Assembly: GCF_050389805.1 (NCBI RefSeq)
Contig: NZ_CP130945.1
Span: 1,488,001 to 1,552,000 of the forward strand
DNA from: Bacillus_BD sp050389805
Lineage (GTDB): Bacteria; Bacillota; Bacilli; Bacillales; Cytobacillaceae
Length of the DNA: 64,000 nt
Direction of reading: 5' to 3'
Every line of letters starts with the position of its first letter. Position 1 is the stretch's first letter. Both the position numbers and the translations under genes were made by a program. The notes beneath the pieces were generated by a model that saw only the letters and a list, made by a program, of their open reading frames with translations, did no database searches and was not told the origin of the DNA. Positions 1 through 7,827 of the stretch are shown here, in pieces.

Positions 1-2
1 AG

Positions 3-1058
3 AAAACCGCTGAAATAACGAGTGGACTCGAGGAGAAAAATAAAGATCTGGAAAATGAAGCCACTAAAGTAAACAAGGCAAAAGTTCATTTTATTTCCTT
101 TTGTCGCCAAGATATTAAAGATATTCGCATGCGTGAAATGGCGATTCAAGGAATCGAAAACAAAGTGAGTTATGAGGAAGTGCTAACGTATCGAGATTTA
201 TTAGAAGGACGAATTCATACAGCCAATAAGTACGCAGAGCAGAATATGATTACCCATGATCAAGAATTGGAACAATTTATTATTCACATTCATACCCATT
301 TGAAGAAAATAACGGATGAGTTGAAGCTTATCCCTTTGAAAACAAAGATCAAAGTAGAAGAGGATTGGAAACAGATATTCCTTTTCAACATTCCTGATTG
401 GGATGTACAAGAAGGGAAGTCGCTGATTCGAGATCATATCGATTGGATTTTAAATCAATTAGAAAAAGAAACATATAAAGATGAAAACGGTCATGATGAT
501 ATCGGGAAAATTAAGAAGGATTTAGAAAAATGGCTACAATCGAAGCAACTATTGCAGGTTGTGATGAAAAATCAAGCAATGAAGGTGACGTGTCGTAAAG
601 TAACCAATGACAATAAGGTCACAAAAGGATCTTATTCATGGGAACAATCGAATGTATGGTCAGGAGGGGAAAAGTGGAGCAAAAATATGACCCTATTCTT
701 AGGTTTATTAAACTATATCGCCGAAAAACGCCAACATATTCCACGTGGGTTAAAACGCCACCGTACTGTGATTGTCGACAATCCATTTGGAAAAGCTTCA
801 AGTGATCATGTTCTAAATCCAGTTTTTTTCATTGCAGAGCAGCTGGGCTTTCAAATCCTTGCCTTAACGGCTCATGCAGAAGGGAAGTTTCTACGAGATT
901 ACTTTCCTGTCATTTATAGCTGCCGCCTCCGTCAAGCAGCAGGCAATGAAAAACAAATCATGACAAAAGAGAAAAATATCCAACATGCATATTTTATCGA
1001 CCATGATCCAAAAGCATTGGAAAAACTCGGTGAGGTTGAGCAGATGGAGTTGTTTTAA
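3..1058 (+). CDS. SMC/Rad50-like ATPase, C-terminal part (5' end outside window)
   Basis: The frame is open from the first bases of the window, so this is the C-terminal portion of a longer protein. The visible part begins in charged, probably coiled-coil sequence (EITSGLEEKNKDLENE). It ends in an ABC/SMC-type head: an SGGE signature in WSGGEKWSKN, then a Walker-B-like strand RTVIVDNPFG, then LALTAHAEG. That order is typical of the C-terminal lobe of SMC/Rad50-like ATPases, which act on DNA. Which family (housekeeping, mobile-element or defence) cannot be told without the N-terminus and upstream genes. A terminator follows. Confidence 0.7.
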   Translation, partial: KTAEITSGLEEKNKDLENEATKVNKAKVHFISFCRQDIKDIRMREMAIQGIENKVSYEEVLTYRDLLEGRIHTANKYAEQNMITHDQELEQFIIHIHTHLKKITDELKLIPLKTKIKVEEDWKQIFLFNIPDWDVQEGKSLIRDHIDWILNQLEKETYKDENGHDDIGKIKKDLEKWLQSKQLLQVVMKNQAMKVTCRKVTNDNKVTKGSYSWEQSNVWSGGEKWSKNMTLFLGLLNYIAEKRQHIPRGLKRHRTVIVDNPFGKASSDHVLNPVFFIAEQLGFQILALTAHAEGKFLRDYFPVIYSCRLRQAAGNEKQIMTKEKNIQHAYFIDHDPKALEKLGEVEQMELF

Positions 1059-1142
1059 CGAGCAGGCACCTAGTATACAAAAGTGAAGATCTACAAATCA
1101 AAGAAACAATCGAAATTAGTTAAATGGCATAAATGATTGATG

Positions 1143-1176
1143 ACCAGTGGTAGGCTTTTTCTTACTGCTGGTTTTT
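1143..1176 (+). terminator. Rho-independent terminator after the SMC-like gene
   Basis: ACCAG and CTGGT arms enclose a T-rich loop and a run of T follows the 3' arm. It lies about 85 bases after the stop codon. Confidence 0.55.
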
Positions 1177-1336
1177 AGTTGTATAGATAAATAGATGTTG
1201 TAAAAAGAGCATAGCCATTTTAATGGAAGTATTGTTATAATAAGAGTATATTATATGACAGCGTTTTCATTTTAATGATCGTTCACTAGTAAGGACGTTT
1301 TTCTAGCGTGTAGTCGGTTTGAAAGGGGAAGACGAA

Positions 1337-1819
1337 ATGAAAGTTTCTGAGATTATGAATAAAACTGTTTATACAGCTTCACCGACAACCACTGTAAATG
1401 AGCTATTAGCCATTTTAGAAAAAAGAAATATCGGTGGTGTGCCAGTAGTTGATTTTAAGGGATCTTTACTAGGTATCGTAACGGATGGTGATGTTTTACG
1501 TTTTCTCTCTCCGAGAAAAGGGAAAATCTATGTGCCTGGCTACACAGCATTTCCAGAAGATGAAACGGTCGAGGAAGTATTAAGTAAAAAAATGAATACA
1601 CCGATTATTGAAATAATGGTAACGAAAAAGATCAAAACGTTAAGTGTTCATGATGATTTGGAAGATGCGATCCGTCTTATTTCGAAACATCATATTAAAA
1701 AGATTCCGATCATCAATGAAGAGAAAAAGGTTGTTGGAATCATTAGCCGTGGGGATCTAATTTATCATTTGTCCAAGAAATCAGCTGCGATTGCAAGAGG
1801 ATGGGGATCGATTTCATAA
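1337..1819 (+). CDS. CBS-domain pair protein
   Basis: 160 residues made of two CBS modules: about residues 1-60 (MKVSEIMNK..., GVPVVD..GIVTDGDVL) and 85-150 (IMVTKKIKTL..., KKIPIIN..GIISRGDL). CBS pairs bind adenine nucleotides and usually gate or sense energy state. As a stand-alone protein its partner is unknown. The ATG at 1337 follows AAAGGGG at a good distance and gives the canonical MKVSEIM start; a TTG 18 bases upstream lies before the ribosome site. It converges with the Usp gene. Confidence 0.9.
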   Translation: MKVSEIMNKTVYTASPTTTVNELLAILEKRNIGGVPVVDFKGSLLGIVTDGDVLRFLSPRKGKIYVPGYTAFPEDETVEEVLSKKMNTPIIEIMVTKKIKTLSVHDDLEDAIRLISKHHIKKIPIINEEKKVVGIISRGDLIYHLSKKSAAIARGWGSIS

Positions 1820-1830
1820 TGGGACTTCCA

Positions 1831-1906
1831 AAAGTGCCTAGTTTCTTATGTCTTTATCTAGATGGTTTTCACTAGATAAAGTTATGTGAAACTGGCACTT
1901 TTTTTT
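1831..1906 (+). terminator. Long terminator hairpin between CBS and Usp genes
   Basis: AAGTGCC...GTTTC pairs with GAAAC..GGCACTT, with a second inner stem (CTTTATCTAG/CTAGATAAAG), followed by eight T. It ends the CBS gene and lies just before the convergent Usp gene stop. Confidence 0.8.
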
Positions 1907-1929
1907 ATATTTGAACAGCTTTTTTATTA

Positions 1930-2355
1930 TTATGATTTCATGACCATGACAGGTATTTTTGATTTTTGTACGATTAAATGGCTGACACTGCCAAGAAATT
2001 CTTTGATACCACTTAATCCACGACTTCCCATCACAATTAAATCGCAGTTTAAGTTGTACGCTTCTTCTAAAATTGCATTATAGGATGGAGCTTCCTTTAC
2101 GTATGCTTGGGATGGATTTGGAATTTCCGTTAGTTTTTCTTTTGCTGGCTTGATGATGTCATTGGCTTCATCGAGGATCGATTGTTTAAAATCTTGATAA
2201 AGCGACATTTGTACGGTACGAGGTGGAATGGATACTACATGTAAAACAGTGAGTTTAACTTGTGGATCTTGTTTAGCAAATTCAATTGCTTTGTCTAGAG
2301 ATTTAACTGATTGTTCAGAACCATCATAGGCTACAAGAATATGAGAAAACAACAT
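1930..2355 (-). CDS. Universal stress protein, UspA family
   Basis: 141 residues starting MLFSHILVAYDGSE. The C-terminal nucleotide-binding motif G-x2-G-x9-G(S/T) is visible as GSRGLSG...LGSVS. This places it with ATP-binding Usp proteins, small cytosolic proteins linked to stress survival. The start at 2355 follows AAGGAGA. Two codons upstream another ATG (MLLMLFS) exists but is too close to the ribosome site. It is a single-gene unit convergent with the CBS gene. Confidence 0.92.
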   Translation of the reverse strand: MLFSHILVAYDGSEQSVKSLDKAIEFAKQDPQVKLTVLHVVSIPPRTVQMSLYQDFKQSILDEANDIIKPAKEKLTEIPNPSQAYVKEAPSYNAILEEAYNLNCDLIVMGSRGLSGIKEFLGSVSHLIVQKSKIPVMVMKS

Positions 2356-2470
2356 AAGAAGCATCTCCTTTATCAATTAATATCCATCTATAACTCTAGT
2401 ATACTGTAAAAAAAGGAAAAAAGAGTGAATATTTAAGTACAATAGTAATTAGAGGTTCAAAAAAGCATTA

Positions 2471-2497
2471 CCAATTTTTGGATGGTGCCTGTCACCC
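2471..2497. repeat. Half copy of the dispersed hairpin repeat
   Basis: Carries GGATGGTGCCTGTCACCC, matching the 3' arm of the full hairpin repeats at 10837, 40145 and 59095, but without a complementary 5' arm. Confidence 0.5.
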
Positions 2498-2546
2498 AAT
2501 CATGTTAAATTTAAGATAATATATTGAAACAAAGGGGGGTTAGAAG

Positions 2547-3257
2547 GTGAGTCTTCCATTTATTGAACAAATATTGGTGGGAACTCCGCAGACTTTTGGG
2601 GAAAAAGAGGCGGCACATCCAATGGAGCGAGAGTGGAGAAGTGGGATCGTAAAACGCCCTGTTAAAGGGAAGGTCTGGGTAAGTCAAACAAACATCGAAG
2701 GGGATGGACAGGCTGATTTAAAACATCATGGTGGACCTGAAAAAGCGATATTTGCATATCCTGCCGTACATTATCCTTTTTGGCAAAAGACATTGGGGAA
2801 TCCAAACTTTACGATAGGTGCGTTTGGAGAAAATGTTAGCATCCAACACCTGACAGAGAATGATGTCTGTATTGGTGATATCTATCAAATAGGAAATGTA
2901 CAAGTACAGATTTCACAACCAAGACAACCTTGTTGGAAGCCAGCGCGGCGTTGGAAGTTGAAAGAGTTATCTCTACAAACGCAGCAAGAAGGGAAGACCG
3001 GATGGTATTTTCGTGTCCTTAAGGAAGGGCAAATCCAAGCAGGTGATACGCTTCATTTACTAGAGAGACCATTTCCACAATGGTCGGTTGCCACTTGTAA
3101 CTTAGTCATGCATCATCAAAAATATGATTTAGAATCAGCGGCACAACTAGCCCAATGTCAGCTCCTTGCACCAAGTTGGCGGAATACGTTGTCCAAACGC
3201 ATCAACAGCGAGGGGAAAGAAGAGGTTCTTAGCCGCGTATATGGACCGAATGTATAA
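2547..3257 (+). CDS. MOSC domain protein, YiiM type
   Basis: 236 residues. The MOSC core (about 40-165) shows DLKHHGGPEKAIFAYP, FGENVS and the cysteine segment QPRQPCWKPARRW. The C-terminal 3-alpha region (about 175-225) is as in E. coli YiiM. MOSC proteins bind molybdenum cofactor or act with it in reducing N-hydroxylated compounds; YiiM handles N-hydroxylaminopurines. The GTG start at 2547 is preceded by AAAGGGGGG eight bases upstream. A second, different MOSC protein lies at 9425. Confidence 0.9.
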   Translation: MSLPFIEQILVGTPQTFGEKEAAHPMEREWRSGIVKRPVKGKVWVSQTNIEGDGQADLKHHGGPEKAIFAYPAVHYPFWQKTLGNPNFTIGAFGENVSIQHLTENDVCIGDIYQIGNVQVQISQPRQPCWKPARRWKLKELSLQTQQEGKTGWYFRVLKEGQIQAGDTLHLLERPFPQWSVATCNLVMHHQKYDLESAAQLAQCQLLAPSWRNTLSKRINSEGKEEVLSRVYGPNV

Positions 3258-3292
3258 ACGATATGATAGATCTCATCATCATTCCATAAAGG

Positions 3293-3327
3293 AAAGTCCT
3301 GTTTCAATTTAGAAATGGGACTTTTTA
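3293..3327 (+). terminator. Terminator after MOSC gene
   Basis: AAAGTCC and GGACTTT arms with a TTTTT tail about 40 bases after the stop codon. It overlaps the end of the tiny minus-strand ORF at 3325. Confidence 0.7.
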
Positions 3328-3390
3328 TTTGAAGTTTCCCTGTGCTAAATCTCCTCTAACATCTAATTCCACATATTTTTCGATTTTCAT
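3325..3390 (-). CDS. 21-residue ORF behind a Fur box (peptide or gene stub)
   Basis: Reads MKIEKYVELD...LAQGNFK with AGAGG about 10 bases before the ATG and a near-consensus Fur box 36 bases upstream. It may be a genuine iron-responsive small peptide or the surviving 5' end of a deleted Fur-controlled gene, since the frame stops exactly in the terminator of the converging MOSC gene. No family was recognised. Confidence 0.35.
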   Translation of the reverse strand: MKIEKYVELDVRGDLAQGNFK

Positions 3391-3425
3391 ATGATTATCG
3401 CCTCTTTTTTTAGGATTTACATTAA

Positions 3426-3440
3426 TGATAACCATTATCA
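3426..3440. promoter_or_regulatory. Fur box, 7-1-7 type
   Basis: TGATAACCATTATCA differs at one base from the Bacillus 7-1-7 consensus TGATAAT-N-ATTATCA. It is placed to control the minus-strand ORF at 3325-3390. Confidence 0.65.
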
Positions 3441-3451
3441 ATGTACGCTGT

Positions 3452-3467
3452 TGTGACTTTCATCACT
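3452..3467. promoter_or_regulatory. FNR/CRP-type half-site pair
   Basis: TGTGA-N6-TCACT, the reported consensus of Bacillus Fnr sites. It lies about 220 bases upstream of the histidine kinase gene, on the side away from the Fur-box ORF. Confidence 0.45.
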
Positions 3468-3489
3468 TAAGAATAAGAAACAACAATAT

Positions 3490-3516
3490 CCAGAAATTGG
3501 GAGGTGCCTGGCACCA
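3490..3516. repeat. Half copy of the dispersed hairpin repeat
   Basis: CCAGAAATTGGGAGGTGCC followed by TGGCACC resembles the repeats at 10837, 40145 and 59095 and contains a short GGTGCC/GGCACC self-complementarity. Confidence 0.45.
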
Positions 3517-3685
3517 ACCAAAATTTGGAGTCTATTAAAATTAGTCTTTCTGCATTTGTCATGAAAGTTTCATTGCAATTGTAAGAATACAATTCTATGA
3601 TAAGTTCAACCTGAGTTATTTTTGATAATTTACTTGGCTCGTCTGACTTTTGGAAGAGGACGGATACGGCGTAAGGGGAGTACTG

Positions 3686-5119
3686 ATGTATAAAGAATAC
3701 TTTCTTTTATACCTCATATATGGATTTGCTTTCATAAATATGGGGATTTTTTGTTTGAAAGAAAAGAATAAAGAACTAAATAATGTATCTTTAATTAAAT
3801 CGATCAAGTATTTAGGGTATTTCGGAATGATTCATGGAATTTCAGAGTGGGTGACGATGATCGTAGTGGTCGATCTGTATCCAGATCTTTCTCTAGCACT
3901 ATATAATATCAATCAAATTTTAAAATCTCTTTCATTTACTTATTTATTCTTATTCGGATTTGATTTATTACCATTACGGAAAAAGGTTAAAAGAAGAATT
4001 TTGCTGATCCCTATTCTTTTATTCTTCCTTTTTCTAACTGGATATCTTGGACTAATGGCTATTCATGGAGCAGATTATCATTTATTAAACCTCCAATACA
4101 ATATCATCACGATGAGATACTCCTTGGGTTTTCCGAGCGGTATTATTGCGGCGGTAGCCCTATTTCTCAATGGGAATCAAATAGCCAAAAGTAAATCGCT
4201 TCAAATGGCAAAGCGCTATAAGAGTTTAGCATGGGTATTTCTCATTAATGGGTTGTTAGAAGGTCTTTTTGTCAGTCAATCGAATTTTTTCCCTGCTAAT
4301 ATTATTAACAAAGGGCTATTTATGGAATATGTAAAAGTTCCTTCTCTTTTCTTAAAAGTTTTGGTTGGAATCTTCATTAGCTATTTATTATATAAAGTAG
4401 TTGAAACGTTTGACTGGGAACAAAAAGAAAAACTAAATCGTTTAAAAAAACACCGGATTTCTTCGGAAGTGAGAAGAAGGCTAGGATTAGAAATACATGA
4501 TAGTATCATTCAAGGATTGTATGCAGCTGGATTAAAAGTGGAATATGTCATGCTGAATAAAAATGGGGAAAAGACAAACGAAATTTTAGAAGAGGTAAAA
4601 ATAGATCTAAATCATACAATTGAAAAAACCCGGGAATTTATTTCTCATTCCTCTTTGCAAAAGATCGAGATGGAGGATTTGATTGAAAGCCTCAAACAAT
4701 TGATCCATCAATATAATGAAAACCAAAGGATACAGATTCGATTAAATGACGAAACATCCTCCTTACATGTTGCACAGTTATCTCCGGAAACTTCTACACA
4801 AATTTATTATGTAATACAAGAAGCGATTTGTAATGTTGTCAAACATTCGAAGGCATCCCATGCAGAAGTATGGATTGAAACAAAGCAGAATTATTTATAT
4901 ATCACCATTACTGACAATGGAATCGGAATGAATTTCAATGAAATGAAAAATCTTGATCGAAAAACGCATCTTGGGATTTCTTCCATGAAGGAAAGATCAG
5001 AAAGTGTTGGAGGTTCATTTCATATTAGTAACAGTATAAAGGGAACAAGTGTTGAAGTGAAGATCCCATGGGAGTGTTTACAAAATGAAAAAACAGAAAA
5101 TCAGAGTAATGTTAGTTGA
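3686..5119 (+). CDS. Membrane histidine kinase, NarX/NreB/DesK (HisKA_3) class
   Basis: 477 residues. The N-terminal half (about 1-255) is a string of seven or so hydrophobic segments with no extracytoplasmic loop domain. Then a HisKA_3 dimerisation box (LGLEIHDSIIQGLYAAG, phospho-His about residue 275), an HATPase domain with N box (EAICNVVKHSKASHAEV), DNGIGM and a final HLGISSMKER. The ATG at 3686 follows AAGGGGAG; an in-frame TTG 36 bases upstream has no ribosome site. The signal is unknown. It overlaps the response regulator by 35 bases and is surely its partner. Confidence 0.9.
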   Translation: MYKEYFLLYLIYGFAFINMGIFCLKEKNKELNNVSLIKSIKYLGYFGMIHGISEWVTMIVVVDLYPDLSLALYNINQILKSLSFTYLFLFGFDLLPLRKKVKRRILLIPILLFFLFLTGYLGLMAIHGADYHLLNLQYNIITMRYSLGFPSGIIAAVALFLNGNQIAKSKSLQMAKRYKSLAWVFLINGLLEGLFVSQSNFFPANIINKGLFMEYVKVPSLFLKVLVGIFISYLLYKVVETFDWEQKEKLNRLKKHRISSEVRRRLGLEIHDSIIQGLYAAGLKVEYVMLNKNGEKTNEILEEVKIDLNHTIEKTREFISHSSLQKIEMEDLIESLKQLIHQYNENQRIQIRLNDETSSLHVAQLSPETSTQIYYVIQEAICNVVKHSKASHAEVWIETKQNYLYITITDNGIGMNFNEMKNLDRKTHLGISSMKERSESVGGSFHISNSIKGTSVEVKIPWECLQNEKTENQSNVS

Positions 5120-5720
5120 TGATCATACAATTGTTCGAAAAGGATTAAGATTAATATTAGAACTACATGATCGGATTGAAGTTTGCGGAGAAGCAGCTTC
5201 TCTTAAGGAAACGATTGAGATGATCACAGTTGGTCGTCCTGACGTGATTTTATTGGACTTTAAACTACCGGATGGTGATGGGATAGAAGGATGCAAGAAG
5301 ATAAGGAAGCAATTTCCTGAAATCAAAATTCTTATTTTAACAGCTTATTCTCAGGATCATATCGTCATGGAAGCGATTCGCGCGGGAGCAAATGGCTATT
5401 TATTAAAAAATATTAAAAGTGATGAGTTAATTAAAAGTGTTTTTAACGTTTTTGAAAATGAATCAGTACTAGATCCGTCTGTAACAGAAGTGATTTTTAA
5501 ACAATTACACACTAGGAATCACCCTACGGAACAACAATTGAGTCCGAGAGAAACCGATATTTTGAATATGATTAGCAAAGGAAGTACGAACAAAGAAATT
5601 GCAGAATCGCTCTATATATCGGAAAAAACTGTTCGAAACTATATTAGCAATCTTTTTAAGAAAATTAACGTTCATAATCGAACGAAAGCAGCGCGGTATT
5701 GGTTGATGAAAAATAGTTGA
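5085..5720 (+). CDS. NarL/LuxR-family response regulator
   Basis: 211 residues. The receiver domain (1-120) has the VDDH acid pair, phospho-acceptor Asp58 in ILLDFKLPDG and the Lys in GYLLKN. The LuxR-type HTH (about 145-205) reads LSPRETDILNMISKGSTNKE...KTVRNYI. It starts inside the kinase gene, preceded by GGGAGTG. The closest functional analogues are NreC/LiaR/DegU-type regulators. The palindrome GGGACAAATGTCCC at 5835, upstream of the next gene, is a reasonable candidate binding site (inference). Confidence 0.92.
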   Translation: MKKQKIRVMLVDDHTIVRKGLRLILELHDRIEVCGEAASLKETIEMITVGRPDVILLDFKLPDGDGIEGCKKIRKQFPEIKILILTAYSQDHIVMEAIRAGANGYLLKNIKSDELIKSVFNVFENESVLDPSVTEVIFKQLHTRNHPTEQQLSPRETDILNMISKGSTNKEIAESLYISEKTVRNYISNLFKKINVHNRTKAARYWLMKNS

Positions 5721-5742
5721 AAGTTGATAGAACTTTATTGAA

Positions 5743-5789
5743 AAGGGAGTTGAGCATCTATTGTGTGTAGATGATCAACTCCTTTTTTT
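5743..5789 (+). terminator. Terminator after the two-component operon
   Basis: AAGGGAGTTGA..CATCTA pairs with TAGATG.TCAACTCCTT, then seven T. It separates the two-component genes from the lipoprotein gene, which needs its own promoter. Confidence 0.85.
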
Positions 5790-5803
5790 GACTAGAAGTC
5801 ATT

Positions 5804-5819
5804 CGTGATTTGGTTCACA
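5804..5819. promoter_or_regulatory. FNR/CRP-like site upstream of the FMN lipoprotein
   Basis: CGTGA-N6-TCACA, one mismatch from TGTGA-N6-TCACA. Its centre is about 90 bases before the transcription start predicted from the TATGAT at 5891. Confidence 0.5.
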
Positions 5820-5834
5820 AAAAGTACACAAACA

Positions 5835-5848
5835 GGGACAAATGTCCC
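5835..5848. promoter_or_regulatory. Perfect 14-bp palindrome, likely response-regulator operator
   Basis: GGGACAAATGTCCC lies about 60 bases before the predicted start site and upstream of a TATGAT -10 (5891-5896) that lacks a good -35. This is the layout of an activator-dependent promoter. The neighbouring NarL-family regulator is the obvious candidate binder (inference). Confidence 0.5.
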
Positions 5849-5931
5849 GAAGTTTTGTTACATCATTCACAATATTAAGCCTCAATTTTCTATGATAAAT
5901 TTTATTTATAGAAATTAAAGGAGGAACTAAC

Positions 5932-7458
5932 ATGAAGAAAAAGCTTGCTTGGTTAGCATTATCAGCTGCCATTGTATTACCTCTTAGTGCTTGTGGTAAC
6001 AACGATGAAACCGCCGACACTGCAAATAGTAGTGAAAGTGGTACATTTAAAGCAGGAACTTATACAGCTTCTGCTGATGGAAATAATGGTCCAGTTACAG
6101 TTGAAGTGGTTTTTACTGCCGATAAAATGGAATCCATTGCCATTACAGAACAGGGAGAGTCAGTTGATTACATACCAGCGGTAAAGGAAACCGTTGACAC
6201 ATTTCCTGACCTAATGGTCGAAAAACAATCCTTGGATATTGACGTTTTAGCTGGTGCCACCAATACAGGTAAAGCAGTTAAATATGCAGTGGCAGACGCA
6301 GTGAAACAAGCGGGTGGAGAAGACAATGCCTTATTAGCTGTTGACTTAGACAAGGCAGGTGCATCCGAAGCCTATTTCGAACAAGCTGCGAAAGAAATTG
6401 AAAAACCTGAAGCCGTAGATGGTGTTATTGAGGTTAAGAGTTATGATGATCTTAAAAAAGCTTTAGGTTATTATGCTTACATCGTTAACCCTGATACAGA
6501 AGAAGGAAAGTTCGTATATGTTGATGGATCTGCAGCAGATGGTGATACGATTAAATTAACAAGCGACCTTACAGCTGAAGGTGAAAAGGCTAACCCTAAT
6601 AATGCGGGTGGAGCTGATAAAGCAGATGTCATTACAGGTGCAACCGTTATTGTAACAGATTCAGTTACAATTGATGGAAATGGAAAAATCATTAAAGGTG
6701 AGGGGTATCCAACCTTAATGTTTACCGGTAAGGATGAGGAATTAGGAAGTGATGCAATCGAAACTACCGTTAAACATCTAACCGTTGATGGTGCAGGTTA
6801 TACTGCTAAAATGGGTGGATCGATGTTTGTTCTAGGTGCATCTACACTTAACTTTGAAGATAGTAGCGTCGTAAATGGGGCTGCGAAAAGTAATAAACTT
6901 CATTTCAACGGTGGCGGAGCTATCTATGCTAATTCACATGGCTTAACACCAGATCAAGGTAGAGCGGTATTAAATGTGAAAAACTCTACATTTACAGGCA
7001 ACACAACAGCTTCCGGTGCTGGTGGTGCAATCATGGCCTATAATGCTGATGTGAATATTTATGATAGTAAATTCACTGGTAATAAATCACTTCATGCTGA
7101 ACATGGTTCTGGTGGAGCGATTGCCATGAGAGATACTTCTAAATTAGTAATTAATGGAAGTGAAATTACAGGAAATGAAGCTACGGTTGCTGGTGGCGGT
7201 ATTTATATCTTAGATGGTGAATCTCCACAAAAAGAAGGCAACATTATTAAATCTGTTGTTGATGCTACAATCACAAATTCAGTAATTAAAGATAACGTTG
7301 CTGCTAATGGGGCTGACGTTGTATTTGGAAGATATTACTCTGATACGTACGATGGTGATAAAACTCGTAACGGTTTAACAATTGGTGAAGGTAATACAAT
7401 TGGCGATCAACAAGATATTACGTTTGCTGATCTTGAAAGAACAACTGTAAGTAAGTAA
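5932..7458 (+). CDS. Lipoprotein: FMN-binding domain fused to a right-handed beta-helix
   Basis: 508 residues. Signal peptide with lipobox LPLSAC (lipidated Cys21). An FMN-binding domain (about 38-130, RnfG/NqrC type) has D-V-L-A-G-A-T-N-T at 104-112, the pattern modified by ApbE; Thr112 is the likely covalent FMN acceptor. From about 205 to the end come repeated GGAI/GGGI and TxSxFTGN units of a parallel beta-helix, as in polymorphic or adhesin-like proteins. So it is probably a surface-anchored flavoprotein taking part in extracellular electron transfer or anaerobic reduction (inference). Controlled from a region with an FNR-like site and a palindrome, directly after a NarL-type two-component system. 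No apbE gene is nearby. Confidence 0.85.
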   Translation: MKKKLAWLALSAAIVLPLSACGNNDETADTANSSESGTFKAGTYTASADGNNGPVTVEVVFTADKMESIAITEQGESVDYIPAVKETVDTFPDLMVEKQSLDIDVLAGATNTGKAVKYAVADAVKQAGGEDNALLAVDLDKAGASEAYFEQAAKEIEKPEAVDGVIEVKSYDDLKKALGYYAYIVNPDTEEGKFVYVDGSAADGDTIKLTSDLTAEGEKANPNNAGGADKADVITGATVIVTDSVTIDGNGKIIKGEGYPTLMFTGKDEELGSDAIETTVKHLTVDGAGYTAKMGGSMFVLGASTLNFEDSSVVNGAAKSNKLHFNGGGAIYANSHGLTPDQGRAVLNVKNSTFTGNTTASGAGGAIMAYNADVNIYDSKFTGNKSLHAEHGSGGAIAMRDTSKLVINGSEITGNEATVAGGGIYILDGESPQKEGNIIKSVVDATITNSVIKDNVAANGADVVFGRYYSDTYDGDKTRNGLTIGEGNTIGDQQDITFADLERTTVSK

Positions 7459-7513
7459 TGGATTATTACCCTTTCATTGAAACATCTCTTTCCTTTTAAA
7501 AAATATAGACTTT

Positions 7514-7546
7514 GAACCAAAGACTCGCTCTTTGGTTCTTTTTTTT
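7514..7546 (+). terminator. Terminator after the FMN lipoprotein gene
   Basis: GAACCAAAGA-ctcgc-TCTTTGGTTC followed by eight T: a textbook intrinsic terminator. Confidence 0.9.
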
Positions 7547-7644
7547 ATAAAATCTCGCTATCAATAATGAAGCAAAGGATAGAGTGAGGGGATAGATGGG
7601 ATCTATTAAAAGGAGTTTGAAACAGAAATCCCCTTTTATTATAA

Positions 7645-7702
7645 GGAAAGAAAAAAGAAAGCAGACTGCAGGAACCCTTCTCGTCACCAGTAGTCTGCTT
7701 CT
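7645..7702 (-). terminator. Terminator of the radical SAM/precursor operon
   Basis: On the minus strand AAGCAGACT and AGTCTGCTT arms enclose a 26-base loop and are followed by a T-rich tract. It lies just after the stop of the 25-residue precursor ORF, so maturase and peptide are one transcription unit. Confidence 0.75.
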
Positions 7703-7715
7703 TAATGGAAAAGCA

Positions 7716-7793
7716 TTATTTTAAGTTACCTGGTACAGACTTCATAATCTTCCCGGAGTTAACCTTGTCAGTTGCTGGACGTAGTACACGCAT
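7716..7793 (-). CDS. 25-residue candidate RiPP precursor peptide
   Basis: A tiny ORF that starts MRVLRPATDK and ends SVPGNLK, directly downstream of the radical SAM-SPASM maturase (34 bases after its stop) and before the operon terminator. GAAAGGTGGTGA precedes the ATG at the right distance. The peptide has no Cys, so it would not be a classical sactipeptide; Lys, Arg, Asn, Thr, Ser, Met and Val side chains are available for radical chemistry. It matches no precursor family I recognise. That it is the maturase substrate is inferred from position, size and ribosome site. Confidence 0.65.
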   Translation of the reverse strand: MRVLRPATDKVNSGKIMKSVPGNLK

Positions 7794-7827
7794 CTATTTC
7801 ACCACCTTTCAAATCATGCAGGTCCAC

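Noticed and set aside
4..1058. Assigning the SMC-like gene to a defence system such as Wadjet
   Set aside because: Only the C-terminal head is visible and no partner genes are in the window.
7597..7725. Plus-strand 42-codon ORF (MGSIKRSLKQKSPF...) between the lipoprotein and the maturase operon
   Set aside because: No ribosome site and it runs through the minus-strand terminator and the precursor stop; its composition reflects the hairpin.
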